From the NCBI RefSeq assembly GCF_018305005.1, contig NZ_JAGQEG010000063.1:1-34109 (forward strand): a DNA stretch of 34,109 nucleotides, written 5' to 3'. The stretch comes from Collimonas silvisoli. Lineage in GTDB: Bacteria > Pseudomonadota > Gammaproteobacteria > Burkholderiales > Burkholderiaceae_D. How positions within the stretch are numbered: position 1 is the stretch's first letter; the number at the start of each line of letters is the position of its first letter. Positions 1 through 7,987 of this stretch are shown here, piece after piece. The notes beneath the pieces were generated by a model. That model ran no database searches. It was not told the origin of the DNA and was given only the letters and a program-made list of their open reading frames with translations. The translations under genes were made by a program, and so were the position numbers.

Positions 1-83
1 CAAAACAGGACATCGAAGGCTTGAAGGTGATCGCCGTGGAGCGTATCGATGACGCTTTGAGCAAAATCCGCGACGCCGAGTAA
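1..83 (+). CDS. radA: C-terminal end of a RadA-like DNA repair protein (partial)
   Basis: Only the last 26 codons are inside the window, read in the frame that begins at base 3 and ends with TAA at 81-83. The peptide ends in EGLKVIAVERIDDALSKIRD. This resembles from memory the C-terminus of RadA/Sms (E. coli form: EGMQIFGVKKLSDALSVFDD), the Lon-like domain tail of the branch-migration ATPase that helps process recombination intermediates. The spacing of the EG, V-x-x-[IL]-x-DALS positions fits without gaps. The catalytic parts lie outside the window, so the call rests on a short stretch only. The next gene on the same strand starts 68 bp downstream and seems functionally unrelated. Confidence 0.6.
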   Translation, partial: KQDIEGLKVIAVERIDDALSKIRDAE

Positions 84-151
84 TTAGCAAGTTCACTGTC
101 AGTATCGAATAATCCTGTATTTCCTTATACATTCTGGTAAAGGGCAGCAAC

Positions 152-1258
152 ATGAAAACCAAAGCAGCTATTGCATGGAAAGCCGGTCAGCCGTTGACTA
201 TCGAAGAAGTCGAACTGGGCGGCCCGCGCGCCGGCGAGGTGCTGGTCGAGATCAAGGCCACCGGCATCTGCCATACTGATTACTACACTTTGTCCGGCGC
301 TGATCCGGAAGGCATTTTCCCATCGATCCTGGGCCACGAAGGCGCCGGCGTGGTGGTCGATGTCGGACCGGACGTCAAGAGCCTGAAAAAGAACGATCAC
401 GTGATTCCGCTCTATACGCCGGAATGCCGTCAGTGCAAATTCTGCCTGTCGCAGAAAACCAATCTGTGCCAGTCGATCCGTTCGACCCAGGGGCGCGGCT
501 TGATGCCGGACGCCACCAGCCGTTTTTCGATCGACGGCAAGCCGATTTTCCATTACATGGGCACCTCGACTTTTTCCAACTACATCGTGGTGCCGGAAAT
601 CGCCTTGGCCAAGATCCGTGAAGATGCGCCGTTCGACAAGGTTTGCTATATCGGCTGCGGCGTCACCACCGGCGTCGGTGCGGTGCTGTTCACTGCCAAG
701 GTGGAAGCGGGTGCGAATGTGGTGGTGTTCGGGCTCGGCGGCATCGGCTTGAACGTGATCCAGGCGGCGCGCATGGTTGGCGCCGACAAGATCATCGGCG
801 TCGATATCAATCCGGCGCGCGAGGCGATGGCGCGTAAGTTCGGCATGACGCATTTCGTCAATCCAAAAGAAGTCGAGAACGTGGTCGACGCGATCGTCGG
901 CCTGACCGATGGCGGCGCCGACTACAGTTTCGAATGCATCGGCAACACTACTACCATGCGCCAGGCGCTGGAGTGCTGCCACAAGGGCTGGGGCCAGTCG
1001 ATCGTGATCGGTGTCGCCGCCGCCGGTCAGGAAATCAGCACCCGGCCATTCCAGCTGGTGACCGGCCGCGTCTGGAAGGGATCGGCATTCGGCGGCGCCC
1101 GCGGCCGTACCGATGTTCCGAAGATCGTCGATTGGTATATGGACGGCAAGCTGAATATCGATGACTTGATTACCCATCGCCTGCCGCTGGAGCGCATCAA
1201 CGAAGGTTTCGATCTGATGAAGAGCGGCGAGTCGATTCGTTCGGTGGTGATCTACTGA
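152..1258 (+). CDS. frmA: S-(hydroxymethyl)glutathione dehydrogenase (class III alcohol dehydrogenase)
   Basis: The 368-residue product is a cytosolic zinc- and NAD-dependent class III alcohol dehydrogenase. It oxidises S-hydroxymethylglutathione, the spontaneous formaldehyde-glutathione adduct, to S-formylglutathione; the family often also reduces S-nitrosoglutathione. Catalytic zinc ligands are Cys40 (GICHTD), His62 (GHEGAG) and Cys169 (IGCGVTTG). The structural zinc is held by Cys92, Cys95, Cys98 and Cys106. The Rossmann motif GLGGIG is at 194-199. Length matches the family. The ATG at 152 has only a weak AGGG-type ribosome site. The TGA stop shares its A with the ATG of the next gene (TGATG), which hydrolyses this enzyme's product, so the two form a coupled pathway pair. 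No frmR-type repressor gene is next to it. The same gene is also called adhC or gfaA in relatives. Confidence 0.97.
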   Translation: MKTKAAIAWKAGQPLTIEEVELGGPRAGEVLVEIKATGICHTDYYTLSGADPEGIFPSILGHEGAGVVVDVGPDVKSLKKNDHVIPLYTPECRQCKFCLSQKTNLCQSIRSTQGRGLMPDATSRFSIDGKPIFHYMGTSTFSNYIVVPEIALAKIREDAPFDKVCYIGCGVTTGVGAVLFTAKVEAGANVVVFGLGGIGLNVIQAARMVGADKIIGVDINPAREAMARKFGMTHFVNPKEVENVVDAIVGLTDGGADYSFECIGNTTTMRQALECCHKGWGQSIVIGVAAAGQEISTRPFQLVTGRVWKGSAFGGARGRTDVPKIVDWYMDGKLNIDDLITHRLPLERINEGFDLMKSGESIRSVVIY

Positions 1259-2112
1259 TGGAGCTGATCAGCGAACACGCCTGCTTCGGCGGTACCCAAG
1301 GCTTTTACCGGCACGCGTCACACGAGATCGGTTTGCCCATGCGGTTTTCCGTGTTCCAGCCGCCGCAAGCCCGGTCTGGTCCGGTGCCGGTGTTGTTTTA
1401 TCTGGCCGGCCTGACTTGCACCGAAGAGACCTTCATGATCAAGGCCGGCGCGCAGCGCTATGCGGCGCAGCACGGCATCATGCTGGTGACGCCGGACACC
1501 AGCCCGCGCGACACCGGGATCGCCGGTGTCGACGCCAGTTGGGATTTCGGCAACGGCGCCGGCTTTTATGTGGACGCGACGCAAGCGCCGTGGGCGGCGC
1601 ATTTCCGGATGTACTCTTATATATTGCATGAGTTGCGGCAAACCATCGTGCGAGAGTTTCCGGCGCAAGCCGACCGCATCGGCATCTTTGGCCATTCGAT
1701 GGGCGGGCATGGCGCACTGGTGCTGACCCTGCGTAATCCGGATGTGTTCCGTTCGGTATCGGCATTTGCGCCGATTGCTGCGCCCAGCCTTTGTCCGTGG
1801 GGGCAAAAAGCGCTTAGCAACTACCTGGGAGCGGATCGGGCGAGCTGGCAGGACTACGATGCGACGCAGTTGATGCTGCGGCTGCCGAAGCCATTTCCGC
1901 AGGAAATACTGATCGATCAGGGATTGGGAGATAAATTCCTGACAGAGCAATTATTGCCGGAGCAGTTCGAGGCCGCTTGCGAGAAGGCAGGGCAGAGCTT
2001 GACGCTGCGCCGTCACCCAGCGTATGACCACGGCTATTATTTTATTTCGACTTTGATCGAAGATCATCTGGCTTTCCATCAGCGCATACTGACGGCAGAT
2101 CAGAAGTCTTGA
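1258..2112 (+). CDS. fghA: S-formylglutathione hydrolase
   Basis: The 284-residue alpha/beta-hydrolase of the esterase D family releases formate and glutathione from S-formylglutathione, the second step of glutathione-dependent formaldehyde removal in the cytosol. The nucleophile elbow GHSMGG places Ser147. The acid and base of the triad are Asp225 (in DQGLGDKF) and His258 (in YDHGYY). The family hallmark YLAGLTCTEE is near residues 48-57. Length and motif order are typical (E. coli FrmB/YeiG are about 278 residues). The ATG overlaps the frmA stop by one base and there is no clear separate ribosome site, so translation probably depends on termination-reinitiation. A hairpin terminator follows at 2120-2151, ending this two-gene unit. 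Confidence 0.96.
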   Translation: MELISEHACFGGTQGFYRHASHEIGLPMRFSVFQPPQARSGPVPVLFYLAGLTCTEETFMIKAGAQRYAAQHGIMLVTPDTSPRDTGIAGVDASWDFGNGAGFYVDATQAPWAAHFRMYSYILHELRQTIVREFPAQADRIGIFGHSMGGHGALVLTLRNPDVFRSVSAFAPIAAPSLCPWGQKALSNYLGADRASWQDYDATQLMLRLPKPFPQEILIDQGLGDKFLTEQLLPEQFEAACEKAGQSLTLRRHPAYDHGYYFISTLIEDHLAFHQRILTADQKS

Positions 2113-2119
2113 AGTTGAA

Positions 2120-2151
2120 AAAGCCCCGCCTGATGATCCGGCGGGGCTTTT
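2120..2151. terminator. bidirectional intrinsic terminator between fghA and terC
   Basis: A perfect 11-bp stem AAAGCCCCGCC (2120-2130) pairs with GGCGGGGCTTT (2140-2150) across a 9-base loop. Four T residues follow on the plus strand and five on the minus strand. It sits between the convergent stops of fghA (2112) and the TerC gene (2156), so it can end both transcripts. Confidence 0.9.
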
Positions 2152-2155
2152 AGTA

Positions 2156-2878
2156 TTATTCGGCGATTTTTTCGCTGCCACGTCGTCTGGAGACTGCCCA
2201 GCCTCCACCCAGTACGACAGCAAAACCAATTGCGTATGCTACGTAGCTCAGCCCCGGGATGCTATTCCACAAGGGTCGCGCTATCGGCTCCGCGATGATC
2301 ATGTGCATCGCGGTGTATACCAGAATTGCAGCGCCGATAAAGATCGTGACCGGAAAGCGTTCTATCAGCTTCAGCGCCAGGGTCGAGCCCCAGACCATGA
2401 TCGGCACCGAAATCAGCAGGCCGATAATCACTAAAGCCATGCTTCCTTTGGCCGCGCCGGCCACGCCCAGAACATTGTCGATACCCATCACGGTATCGGC
2501 GATGATGATGGTTTTCAGTGCCGCGGCCATGGTAGTCGCCTTCGCGCCATGCGCTTCGCCGTCATCCGACTGGGTCAGCAGGCGGTAGGCTATCCATAGC
2601 AGGGCGATGCCGCCGACCATCAGCAAGCCCGGTACCTTGAGCAGCCAGACGACGCCTATCGTCATCAGTACCCGGGTGACGACCGCGCCCATGGTGCCCC
2701 AGATAATTGCCTTGCGGCGCAGACGATCGGGCAGGTTGCGGGCTGCCATCGCAATCACGATGGCGTTGTCGCCGGCCAGCACCAGGTCGATAACGACGAT
2801 AGCCAGCAGCGCGGCGAAGAATGCACCCGCATTCCAGTCAGTCATGCCCAGCATTGAGAGTAAGCCAGAAAAATCCAT
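2156..2878 (-). CDS. TerC-family integral membrane protein (YjbE-like, probable manganese exporter)
   Basis: The 240-residue protein has about seven hydrophobic segments and the acidic transmembrane motifs of the TerC family: DLVLAGDNA near residue 31 and ADTVMGIDNVLG in the middle of the protein. The family is linked to Mn2+ export and to metal loading of exported enzymes. The short single-domain form resembles B. subtilis YjbE and lacks the CBS/CorC_HlyC extensions of larger TerC proteins. The ATG has a good GGAG site (2887-2884) five bases upstream. The leader carries a yybP-ykoY manganese riboswitch (2977-3112), which strongly supports a manganese role. A terminator follows at 2120-2151. 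Metal specificity is inferred from family and riboswitch, not from the sequence alone. Confidence 0.92.
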   Translation of the reverse strand: MDFSGLLSMLGMTDWNAGAFFAALLAIVVIDLVLAGDNAIVIAMAARNLPDRLRRKAIIWGTMGAVVTRVLMTIGVVWLLKVPGLLMVGGIALLWIAYRLLTQSDDGEAHGAKATTMAAALKTIIIADTVMGIDNVLGVAGAAKGSMALVIIGLLISVPIMVWGSTLALKLIERFPVTIFIGAAILVYTAMHMIIAEPIARPLWNSIPGLSYVAYAIGFAVVLGGGWAVSRRRGSEKIAE

Positions 2879-2976
2879 AAAGTCTCCAACAGGGTTAATG
2901 AATAACCTCTGGCATGGACAACATCAGGAGTGACGAGAGTATACGCGACACATTGCCTGCATGGGATCCATGCTGA

Positions 2977-3112
2977 CAAAGGTCTTGCTCAACAGCGATG
3001 CTGCCAAGGTAACCGGGCGCAGGCGTTGTGCCTGTTCCGTGATGACGACTACCTTGCAGAACATCGGGCAATGAATAATTGCCGATCAATGTTCAGGAGC
3101 TACTCCCCTTTG
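2977..3112 (-). ncRNA. yybP-ykoY manganese riboswitch (leader of terC)
   Basis: Read on the minus strand, the leader has both conserved blocks of this class: CAAAGGGGAGTAGC (3112-3099) near the 5' side and GAGCAAGACCTTTG (2990-2977) at the 3' side. The outer CAAAGG and CCTTTG pair as helix P1, closing about 136 nt. The flanking loop sequences GGGGAGTAGC and AGCAAGACC are the metal-binding parts known from alx and mntP leaders. The aptamer ends about 98 nt before the terC ATG. That spacer holds a perfect 6-bp hairpin GCATGG/CCATGC (2959-2973), a small GGTTA/TAACC hairpin (2893-2907) and no U-tract, so control of translation seems likelier than of termination. The mode of control is an inference. 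Confidence 0.93.
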
Positions 3113-3151
3113 AGAGGGTGCCGCAGGCGAAATGCCGTGCGGCTGGGCGCT

Positions 3152-3157
3152 ATTGTA
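3152..3157 (-). promoter_or_regulatory. candidate -10 element for the terC riboswitch leader
   Basis: TACAAT on the minus strand lies about 40 bases upstream of the riboswitch 5' end, at a suitable place for transcription to start near 3145. No good -35 hexamer is visible 16-18 bases upstream, so the call is tentative. Confidence 0.35.
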
Positions 3158-3185
3158 CATCAGCAAAGAAAAAATGGGGGCGGGG

Positions 3186-4091
3186 TTAACCGTGGCGCCA
3201 GTAATCAGGCTGGGCATAGGCGCGCCGCAAGAAATCGACAAACACCCGGATCCGTAACGGCAGATGGCGCCGTTGCGCGAACACCGCGTAGATATCGTTG
3301 CCCGGCGCGGCGAATTCGTCCAGCACCGTGACCAGTTTGCCGGATTCGATCGCGCTGCCGACTTCCCACATCGAGCGCCACGCCAGCCCTTTGCCGGCCA
3401 GCGCCCAGTCATGCAAGACCTGGCCATCGTTGCAGACCATGTTGCCGGCGACCTTGACGGTGACAATCTTGCCGTTTTGGCGGAAACTCCAGCCGCGCTG
3501 GCTGCCTTCGCCGCTGATCGCCAGGCAATTATGCTTTTGCAGGTCGTCGACAGTGTGCGGTTTGCCGTGGCGCTTGATGTAGGCCGGCGAAGCTACCACG
3601 ATACGTTTGTTGTCCGCCAGCTTGGCGCCGATCAGCGATGAATCCGAGAGCGACGCAATGCGGATCGCAACGTCGATTCCTTCGCCGATCAGGTCGACCA
3701 CGCGGTCGTTCAGGTTGAGGGTGAGCGTGACGTCGCGATGTTCGGTGAGAAAAGACGGCATCAGCGGCGCCACGTGCTGCCGTCCGAATCCGGCCGGCGC
3801 CGAAATCAACAAATGGCCGCTGGCGTGCGCGCTGCGCTCCGAGACTGCGGTTTCGGCGTTTTCCAGGTCGGACAAGATGCGCTGGCAATCCTCCAGAAAG
3901 GCTTCGCCTTCGTTGGTCAGCGCGATTTTGCGGGTAGTGCGTTGCAAAAGTTTCACACCGAGGCGTTCCTCTAATGCATCCAGCCGCCGTCCGATCATGG
4001 CCGGCGCTATCCCTTCGGCGCGCGCCGCCGCAGACAGGCTGCCTTTGGCGGCTACCTCGACAAAAGTGGAAATCTGCTTGAATTGATCCAT
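3186..4091 (-). CDS. LysR-family transcriptional regulator, divergent from aceB
   Basis: The 301-residue protein has an N-terminal winged helix-turn-helix of LysR type (residues 1-60, with the core GSLSAAARAEGIAPAMIGRR and LEERLGVKLLQRTTR). A type-2 periplasmic-binding-like effector domain follows (about 90-295), with the family string LNDRVVDLIGEGIDVAIR. It belongs to the large CrgA-like group of LysR proteins. The gene is divergent from malate synthase across 257 bp, the usual layout for a LysR protein and its target, so control of aceB is a fair guess. Its effector is unknown. The 3' end lies 73 bp from the terC riboswitch on the same strand, with no clear terminator between them. Confidence 0.9.
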   Translation of the reverse strand: MDQFKQISTFVEVAAKGSLSAAARAEGIAPAMIGRRLDALEERLGVKLLQRTTRKIALTNEGEAFLEDCQRILSDLENAETAVSERSAHASGHLLISAPAGFGRQHVAPLMPSFLTEHRDVTLTLNLNDRVVDLIGEGIDVAIRIASLSDSSLIGAKLADNKRIVVASPAYIKRHGKPHTVDDLQKHNCLAISGEGSQRGWSFRQNGKIVTVKVAGNMVCNDGQVLHDWALAGKGLAWRSMWEVGSAIESGKLVTVLDEFAAPGNDIYAVFAQRRHLPLRIRVFVDFLRRAYAQPDYWRHG

Positions 4092-4166
4092 GTCGCCGAT
4101 CCGGGTTTGTTAGATGCGAGGGCTGTGCTAAGCTCACTTGTGACTAAAACGCATAGATCAAATGAT

Positions 4167-4204
4167 AAATCGTTTCACCTATGATGATTTGGTTTAAATA
4201 TACT
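4167..4204 (+). promoter_or_regulatory. candidate aceB promoter and LysR-type operator
   Basis: In the AT-rich divergent region between the LysR gene and aceB there is an inverted repeat AAATC (4167-4171) and GATTT (4186-4190), followed by a good -10 match TATACT (4199-4204). No convincing -35 hexamer is spaced correctly, as is common for activator-dependent promoters. Transcription would start near 4211, leaving a leader of about 138 bases. Both assignments are inferred from layout. Confidence 0.35.
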
Positions 4205-4348
4205 ATATAGCGTAAAAATTAGATAATGCCATTCAGGATTTTGCATATCCGGCATGGTGAAAAACAGAATGTAGCGGCGCACAATAGCTTGTGAGCTGAA
4301 CCGTTGCAGAAGACATTAATCGATTCATAGAACAAACAGGAGTAAAGC

Positions 4349-5935
4349 ATGACTCAACTGACACTGCCCGCAGGGATGGAAATCAAGGGCGCGATTGAAC
4401 CTGGATACGCCGAGATTCTGACACCGGATGCGCTGGCGCTGGTCGCCAAGCTCAGCCGTGCATTCGAAACCCGTCGTCAGGAATTGCTGGCAGTACGAGT
4501 GGAGCGCGCCAAGCGCCTGGATGCCGGCGAGCGTCCGGATTTCCTGCCTGAAACCGCGCACATCCGCAACGGCGACTGGAAAATCGCGCCGATCCCGGCC
4601 GCCCTGGAATGCCGCCGCGTCGAAATTACCGGCCCGGTCGAGCGCAAGATGGTGATCAACGCTTTCAACTCCGGCGCCGACAGCTACATGACCGATTTCG
4701 AAGATTCGAATTCGCCGGTCTGGGATAACCAGATCACCGGTCAGATCAATCTGCGCGATGCGATTCGCAAAACGATTTCGCTGGAACAGAATGGCAAATC
4801 CTATAAATTGAACGACAAGGTAGCCACCCTGGTGGTCCGTCCACGCGGCTGGCATCTGGACGAAAAGCACGTGCTGGTCGACGGCAAGCGCATCTCCGGC
4901 GGCATTTTCGATTTCGCCTTGTTCATGTTTCACAACGCCAAGGAACAACTGGCGCGCGGCGCCGGCCCGTATTTCTATCTGCCGAAGATGGAATCGCACC
5001 TGGAAGCGCGGCTGTGGAACGACATCTTCGTGATGACGCAGAACGAACTCGGCCTGCCGCAAGGTACGATCAAGGCCACCGTCCTGATCGAAACCATTCT
5101 GGCGGCTTTCGAAATGGATGAGATCCTGTACGAACTGCGCGAGCACAGTTCCGGTCTGAACGCCGGCCGCTGGGATTACATTTTCTCTTGCATCAAGAAG
5201 TTCAAGCTGGACAAGGACTTCTGCCTGGCCGACCGCGCCAAGGTAACCATGACGGCGCCGTTCATGCGCTCCTACGCGCTGCTGCTGTTGAAGACCTGCC
5301 ACAAGCGCAACGCGCCGGCCATCGGCGGCATGGCTGCGCTGATCCCGATCAAGAACGATCCGGAAAAGAATGAAATCGCCATGGGCGGCGTGCGCACCGA
5401 CAAGGCGCGCGATGCGACCGACGGTTACGACGGCGGCTGGGTAGCCCATCCGGGCCTGGTTGAGCTGGCCATGACCGAATTCAAGAAGGTGCTGGGCGAT
5501 AAGCCGAACCAGATCAGCAAGCAGCGCGAGGACGTCAATGTCAGCGCCGCCGATCTGCTCGATTTCAAACCGGAAGCGCCGATCACCGAAGCCGGCCTGC
5601 GTTACAACATCAACGTCGGCATCCATTACCTGGGCGCTTGGCTGGCCGGCAACGGTTGCGTGCCGATTCACAATCTGATGGAAGACGCCGCCACTGCCGA
5701 AATCAGCCGTGCGCAGGTGTGGCAATGGATCCGCTCGACCAAGGGCGTGCTGGAAGACGGCAGGAAAGTGACTGCCGAGATGGTGGTGGCGATGATTCCG
5801 GAAGAGCTGGTCAAGGTCAAGGCGCTGGTTGGCGATGGCGCTACCTACGATCGCGCTGCCAAGATCTTTGAAGAAATGTCGACTTCGGCTTCGTTTGCCG
5901 AGTTCTTGACATTGCCGCTGTACGAAGAAATCTAA
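4349..5935 (+). CDS. aceB: malate synthase A
   Basis: The 528-residue cytosolic enzyme condenses glyoxylate with acetyl-CoA to give malate, the second step of the glyoxylate bypass used on acetate, fatty acids or C2 compounds. The conserved active-site string runs [17 protein letters not shown] (about 264-280). The C-terminal signature [20 protein letters not shown] contains the catalytic-loop Asp. Length agrees with isoform A (about 530) rather than isoform G (about 720). The ATG at 4349 has a strong AGGAG site. Isocitrate lyase, its pathway partner, is not in the window. A LysR gene lies divergently upstream and a strong terminator downstream, so aceB is probably monocistronic. Confidence 0.97.
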   Translation: MTQLTLPAGMEIKGAIEPGYAEILTPDALALVAKLSRAFETRRQELLAVRVERAKRLDAGERPDFLPETAHIRNGDWKIAPIPAALECRRVEITGPVERKMVINAFNSGADSYMTDFEDSNSPVWDNQITGQINLRDAIRKTISLEQNGKSYKLNDKVATLVVRPRGWHLDEKHVLVDGKRISGGIFDFALFMFHNAKEQLARGAGPYFYLPKMESHLEARLWNDIFVMTQNELGLPQGTIKATVLIETILAAFEMDEILYELREHSSGLNAGRWDYIFSCIKKFKLDKDFCLADRAKVTMTAPFMRSYALLLLKTCHKRNAPAIGGMAALIPIKNDPEKNEIAMGGVRTDKARDATDGYDGGWVAHPGLVELAMTEFKKVLGDKPNQISKQREDVNVSAADLLDFKPEAPITEAGLRYNINVGIHYLGAWLAGNGCVPIHNLMEDAATAEISRAQVWQWIRSTKGVLEDGRKVTAEMVVAMIPEELVKVKALVGDGATYDRAAKIFEEMSTSASFAEFLTLPLYEEI

Positions 5936-5945
5936 ATTGAAGTTT

Positions 5946-6003
5946 GCGGCTGGTTGAGCCGCATGCCGCGTAAGAAGCCGATCGAGAGGTCGGCTTTTTT
6001 TTT
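5946..6003 (+). terminator. intrinsic terminator of aceB (two consecutive hairpins)
   Basis: The terminating hairpin pairs AAGCCGATC (5975-5983) with GGTCGGCTT (5988-5996) around a GAGA loop and runs into a stretch of nine T residues (5995-6003). Just before it, GCGGCT (5946-5951) and AGCCGC (5957-5962) form a second perfect 6-bp hairpin without a T-tract. Confidence 0.9.
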
Positions 6004-6039
6004 GTCTTCAGTTTGAATGTGTCTTCGAACAGAGGTTTT

Positions 6040-6064
6040 ATTGTTGCTTTTTAAATGCAACAAT
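6040..6064 (+). promoter_or_regulatory. NsrR operator upstream of nsrR (autoregulatory)
   Basis: A 25-bp near-perfect palindrome has arms ATTGTTGC and GCAACAAT around a TTTTTAAAT centre; 11 of 12 arm positions match. This is the 11-1-11 layout known for NsrR sites (T-rich then A-rich centre). It ends 54 bases before the chosen nsrR start. A second site with the same ATTGT...ATTTTAAAT...ACAAT frame lies before hmp. Confidence 0.75.
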
Positions 6065-6118
6065 AATATGATGGCGCCATCCCATAGCGATATTTCGCCT
6101 TCGGCAGGAAACAAAGTC

Positions 6119-6565
6119 ATGCAATTCACCAAATTCACCGATTTCGGTTTACGCGTCTTGATGTATCTGGCGGCCACGCCGGAACAAGGCGTGATTACCG
6201 TTGGCGAGTTGGCGGGTTATTTCGACATCCCGAAGAATCACCTGAACAAGGTGGTCAACCGGATGGTCAAGCTGGGCTGGATCAGCGCAACCCCAGGTCG
6301 CAACGGCGGTTTGCGGCTGGCGCAGGCGCCGGCGAGTTTGCATCTGGGCGATATTCTCAGCGCTCTGGAAGGGCACGGCGGCCTGGTCGATTGCGACAAG
6401 CCGCCTTGCGTTTTAAAAGGAAGCTGCCATCTGAAGCGCGTGCTGGATGTCGGCCAGCAAGAATTTTATGCCGGCATGAACCGCCACAACCTGGCGGAGC
6501 TGGTCACGCCGCCAACCTCCAACGTCATCGCGCGCATGCATTTTCAGCCGACGGCGAGGGCTTGA
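6119..6565 (+). CDS. nsrR: Rrf2-family nitric-oxide-sensing repressor NsrR
   Basis: The 148-residue Rrf2 protein begins MQFTKFTDFGLRVLMYLA, as NsrR proteins do, with a winged helix-turn-helix over about residues 1-70. Three cysteines in the pattern C-x4-C-x5-C (Cys92, Cys97, Cys103) would hold the NO-sensitive iron-sulfur cluster; nitrosylation of the cluster releases DNA. I chose the ATG at 6119 because it matches the family N-terminus and follows AGGA. In-frame ATGs at 6017, 6068 and 6071 would add residues with no family counterpart, and the first would also span the operator. The gene precedes hmp, its classical target, and each gene has a matching palindrome, so autoregulation is likely. 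Confidence 0.93.
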   Translation: MQFTKFTDFGLRVLMYLAATPEQGVITVGELAGYFDIPKNHLNKVVNRMVKLGWISATPGRNGGLRLAQAPASLHLGDILSALEGHGGLVDCDKPPCVLKGSCHLKRVLDVGQQEFYAGMNRHNLAELVTPPTSNVIARMHFQPTARA

Positions 6566-6582
6566 TCCTGTAGAAAACCGTA

Positions 6583-6610
6583 GCGCTGCAATTGTGTGGC
6601 GCGTTTTTTT
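6583..6610 (+). terminator. probable intrinsic terminator of nsrR
   Basis: GCGCTGCA (6583-6590) can pair with TGTGGCGC (6595-6602) around an ATTG loop, with two G-U pairs in an 8-bp stem. Seven T residues follow at 6604-6610. It separates nsrR from the hmp operator, which implies that hmp has its own promoter. Confidence 0.6.
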
Positions 6611-6616
6611 AACTTA

Positions 6617-6641
6617 ATTGTAGTATTTTAAATGTCACAAT
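6617..6641 (+). promoter_or_regulatory. NsrR operator upstream of hmp
   Basis: An imperfect 25-bp palindrome has outer arms ATTGT and ACAAT and the centre ATTTTAAAT, the same length and frame as the site before nsrR. Its right edge touches the AGGA ribosome site (6642-6645) of hmp. Bound repressor there would block transcription start or escape. Confidence 0.72.
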
Positions 6642-6653
6642 AGGAATGTATAT

Positions 6654-7904
6654 ATGATTTCCCCCGTGCTTTCCGCCGCTTCCCGTCCCTATATCGCCGC
6701 TTCAGTTCCAGTCTTGCGTGAGCATGGCGTCACCATTACCCGTTGCTTCTACCAGCGTTTGTTTGCCGCTCACCCTGAACTCAAGAATATTTTCAACATG
6801 CCGAACCAGCAGTCCGGCACACAGCAACAGGCGCTTGCTTCCGCCATCTTCGCTTACGCCGCCAATATCGATAATCCCGAGGCGCTGGCGCCGGTGATCA
6901 GCCGTATCGTGCAAAAGCACGTCAGCTTGGGGATCCGGGAAGAACACTATCCTATCGTCGGCAAACATTTGCTAGGGGCGATTGCAGAAATCCTCGGCGC
7001 GGCGGCAATCCCGGAACTGCTGGCTGCCTGGGCCGAAGCTTACGGTTTGCTGGCGGCGGCCTTGATCGCGGAAGAGCGCAAGCAGTATCAGGCGCACGGC
7101 GTCGAGCCTGGCGAATATCGCTCGGTCACGGTAGTTCGCAAACAAAAGGAAAGCGATAGCGTGACCTCCTTTTATTTGCAAGCGACAGACGGCAGCACGT
7201 TGCCGAGTTTCCAACCGGGCCAATATATCAGCGTCGCGGTGAATATCGAACAACTGGCTTTGCGCCAGCTGCGTCAGTACAGCTTGTCCGATGCGCCGGA
7301 CAATGGCCACTGGCGCATCAGCGTCAAGCGCGAACCAGGCAATGCTGCGACAGATGGCGCCGCAGCCGGCGCCCATCCGGCCGGCCTGGTATCGAACCTG
7401 TTGCACGACCAGTATCAGGAAGGCGATGTGCTGTGGGTCAGCCCGCCCTGCGGCGATTTCGTATTGCAGCAAGAGGACCGCCGGCCATTGGTGCTGATCA
7501 GCGCCGGCGTCGGCGTCACGCCCATGATGAGCATGCTGCACAGCAGCTTGCAGCAGAGCCCGCAACGGCCGGTGAATTTCCTGTATGCCACGCTGAATGG
7601 GCGCCACCATCCGCTCAAGGGCGAGTTGAATAATTTACGCCGCCGGCATGGCCAGGTGCGCTCGCATATCGCCTATGAAAAACCGGCCGACGACGATCAC
7701 CTGCAAAAGGATTACCAGCAGCAAGGCTATTTGCAACTGGCGCAATTGCCTGACGTCTTGCTGCCGCATGACGGTTCCTACTTCTTGTGCGGGCCGGCGC
7801 CATTCATGCAGATCCAGCGCGATGCCTTGCTGGCGCGTGGCGTAGCGGAGCATCAGATTCAACAGGAAGTATTCGGCCCATCCTTGCTGCAGCACCTGCA
7901 ATAG
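6654..7904 (+). CDS. hmp: flavohemoprotein, nitric oxide dioxygenase
   Basis: The 416-residue cytosolic enzyme turns NO and O2 into nitrate using NAD(P)H. The N-terminal globin domain (about 1-145) has the B10 Tyr33 and proximal heme His89 (QKHVSLGI), each shifted by four from E. coli Hmp Tyr29 and His85. The FAD domain (about 155-270) has RQYSLSD. The NAD domain (about 275-410) has GVGVTPMMSML, CGPAPFM and EVFGP. It is slightly longer than E. coli Hmp (396). An AGGA site precedes the ATG at 6654. Its position behind nsrR and an NsrR-type palindrome indicates induction by nitric oxide. Confidence 0.96.
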   Translation: MISPVLSAASRPYIAASVPVLREHGVTITRCFYQRLFAAHPELKNIFNMPNQQSGTQQQALASAIFAYAANIDNPEALAPVISRIVQKHVSLGIREEHYPIVGKHLLGAIAEILGAAAIPELLAAWAEAYGLLAAALIAEERKQYQAHGVEPGEYRSVTVVRKQKESDSVTSFYLQATDGSTLPSFQPGQYISVAVNIEQLALRQLRQYSLSDAPDNGHWRISVKREPGNAATDGAAAGAHPAGLVSNLLHDQYQEGDVLWVSPPCGDFVLQQEDRRPLVLISAGVGVTPMMSMLHSSLQQSPQRPVNFLYATLNGRHHPLKGELNNLRRRHGQVRSHIAYEKPADDDHLQKDYQQQGYLQLAQLPDVLLPHDGSYFLCGPAPFMQIQRDALLARGVAEHQIQQEVFGPSLLQHLQ

Positions 7905-7987
7905 CACGCTGCAGGCCGATGATGACGCATTATGTTTCAATGTGGTAATGTTTTACTCCTAAAAATTTATTAACGTTAGGGAAGACG

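Noticed and set aside
125-1177. 350-codon open frame antisense to frmA
   Set aside because: Shadow of the dehydrogenase; no motif or ribosome site.
2895-3331. Small open frames over the terC leader on both strands
   Set aside because: The region is explained by the manganese riboswitch; the peptides resemble nothing and the frames cross conserved RNA elements.
4325-5725. 466-codon open frame antisense to aceB
   Set aside because: Shadow of a conserved gene; product is His/Gln/Arg-rich without domain features.
6017-6118. N-terminal extension of NsrR
   Set aside because: It would span the operator palindrome and has no match to the family start MQFTKFTDFGLR.
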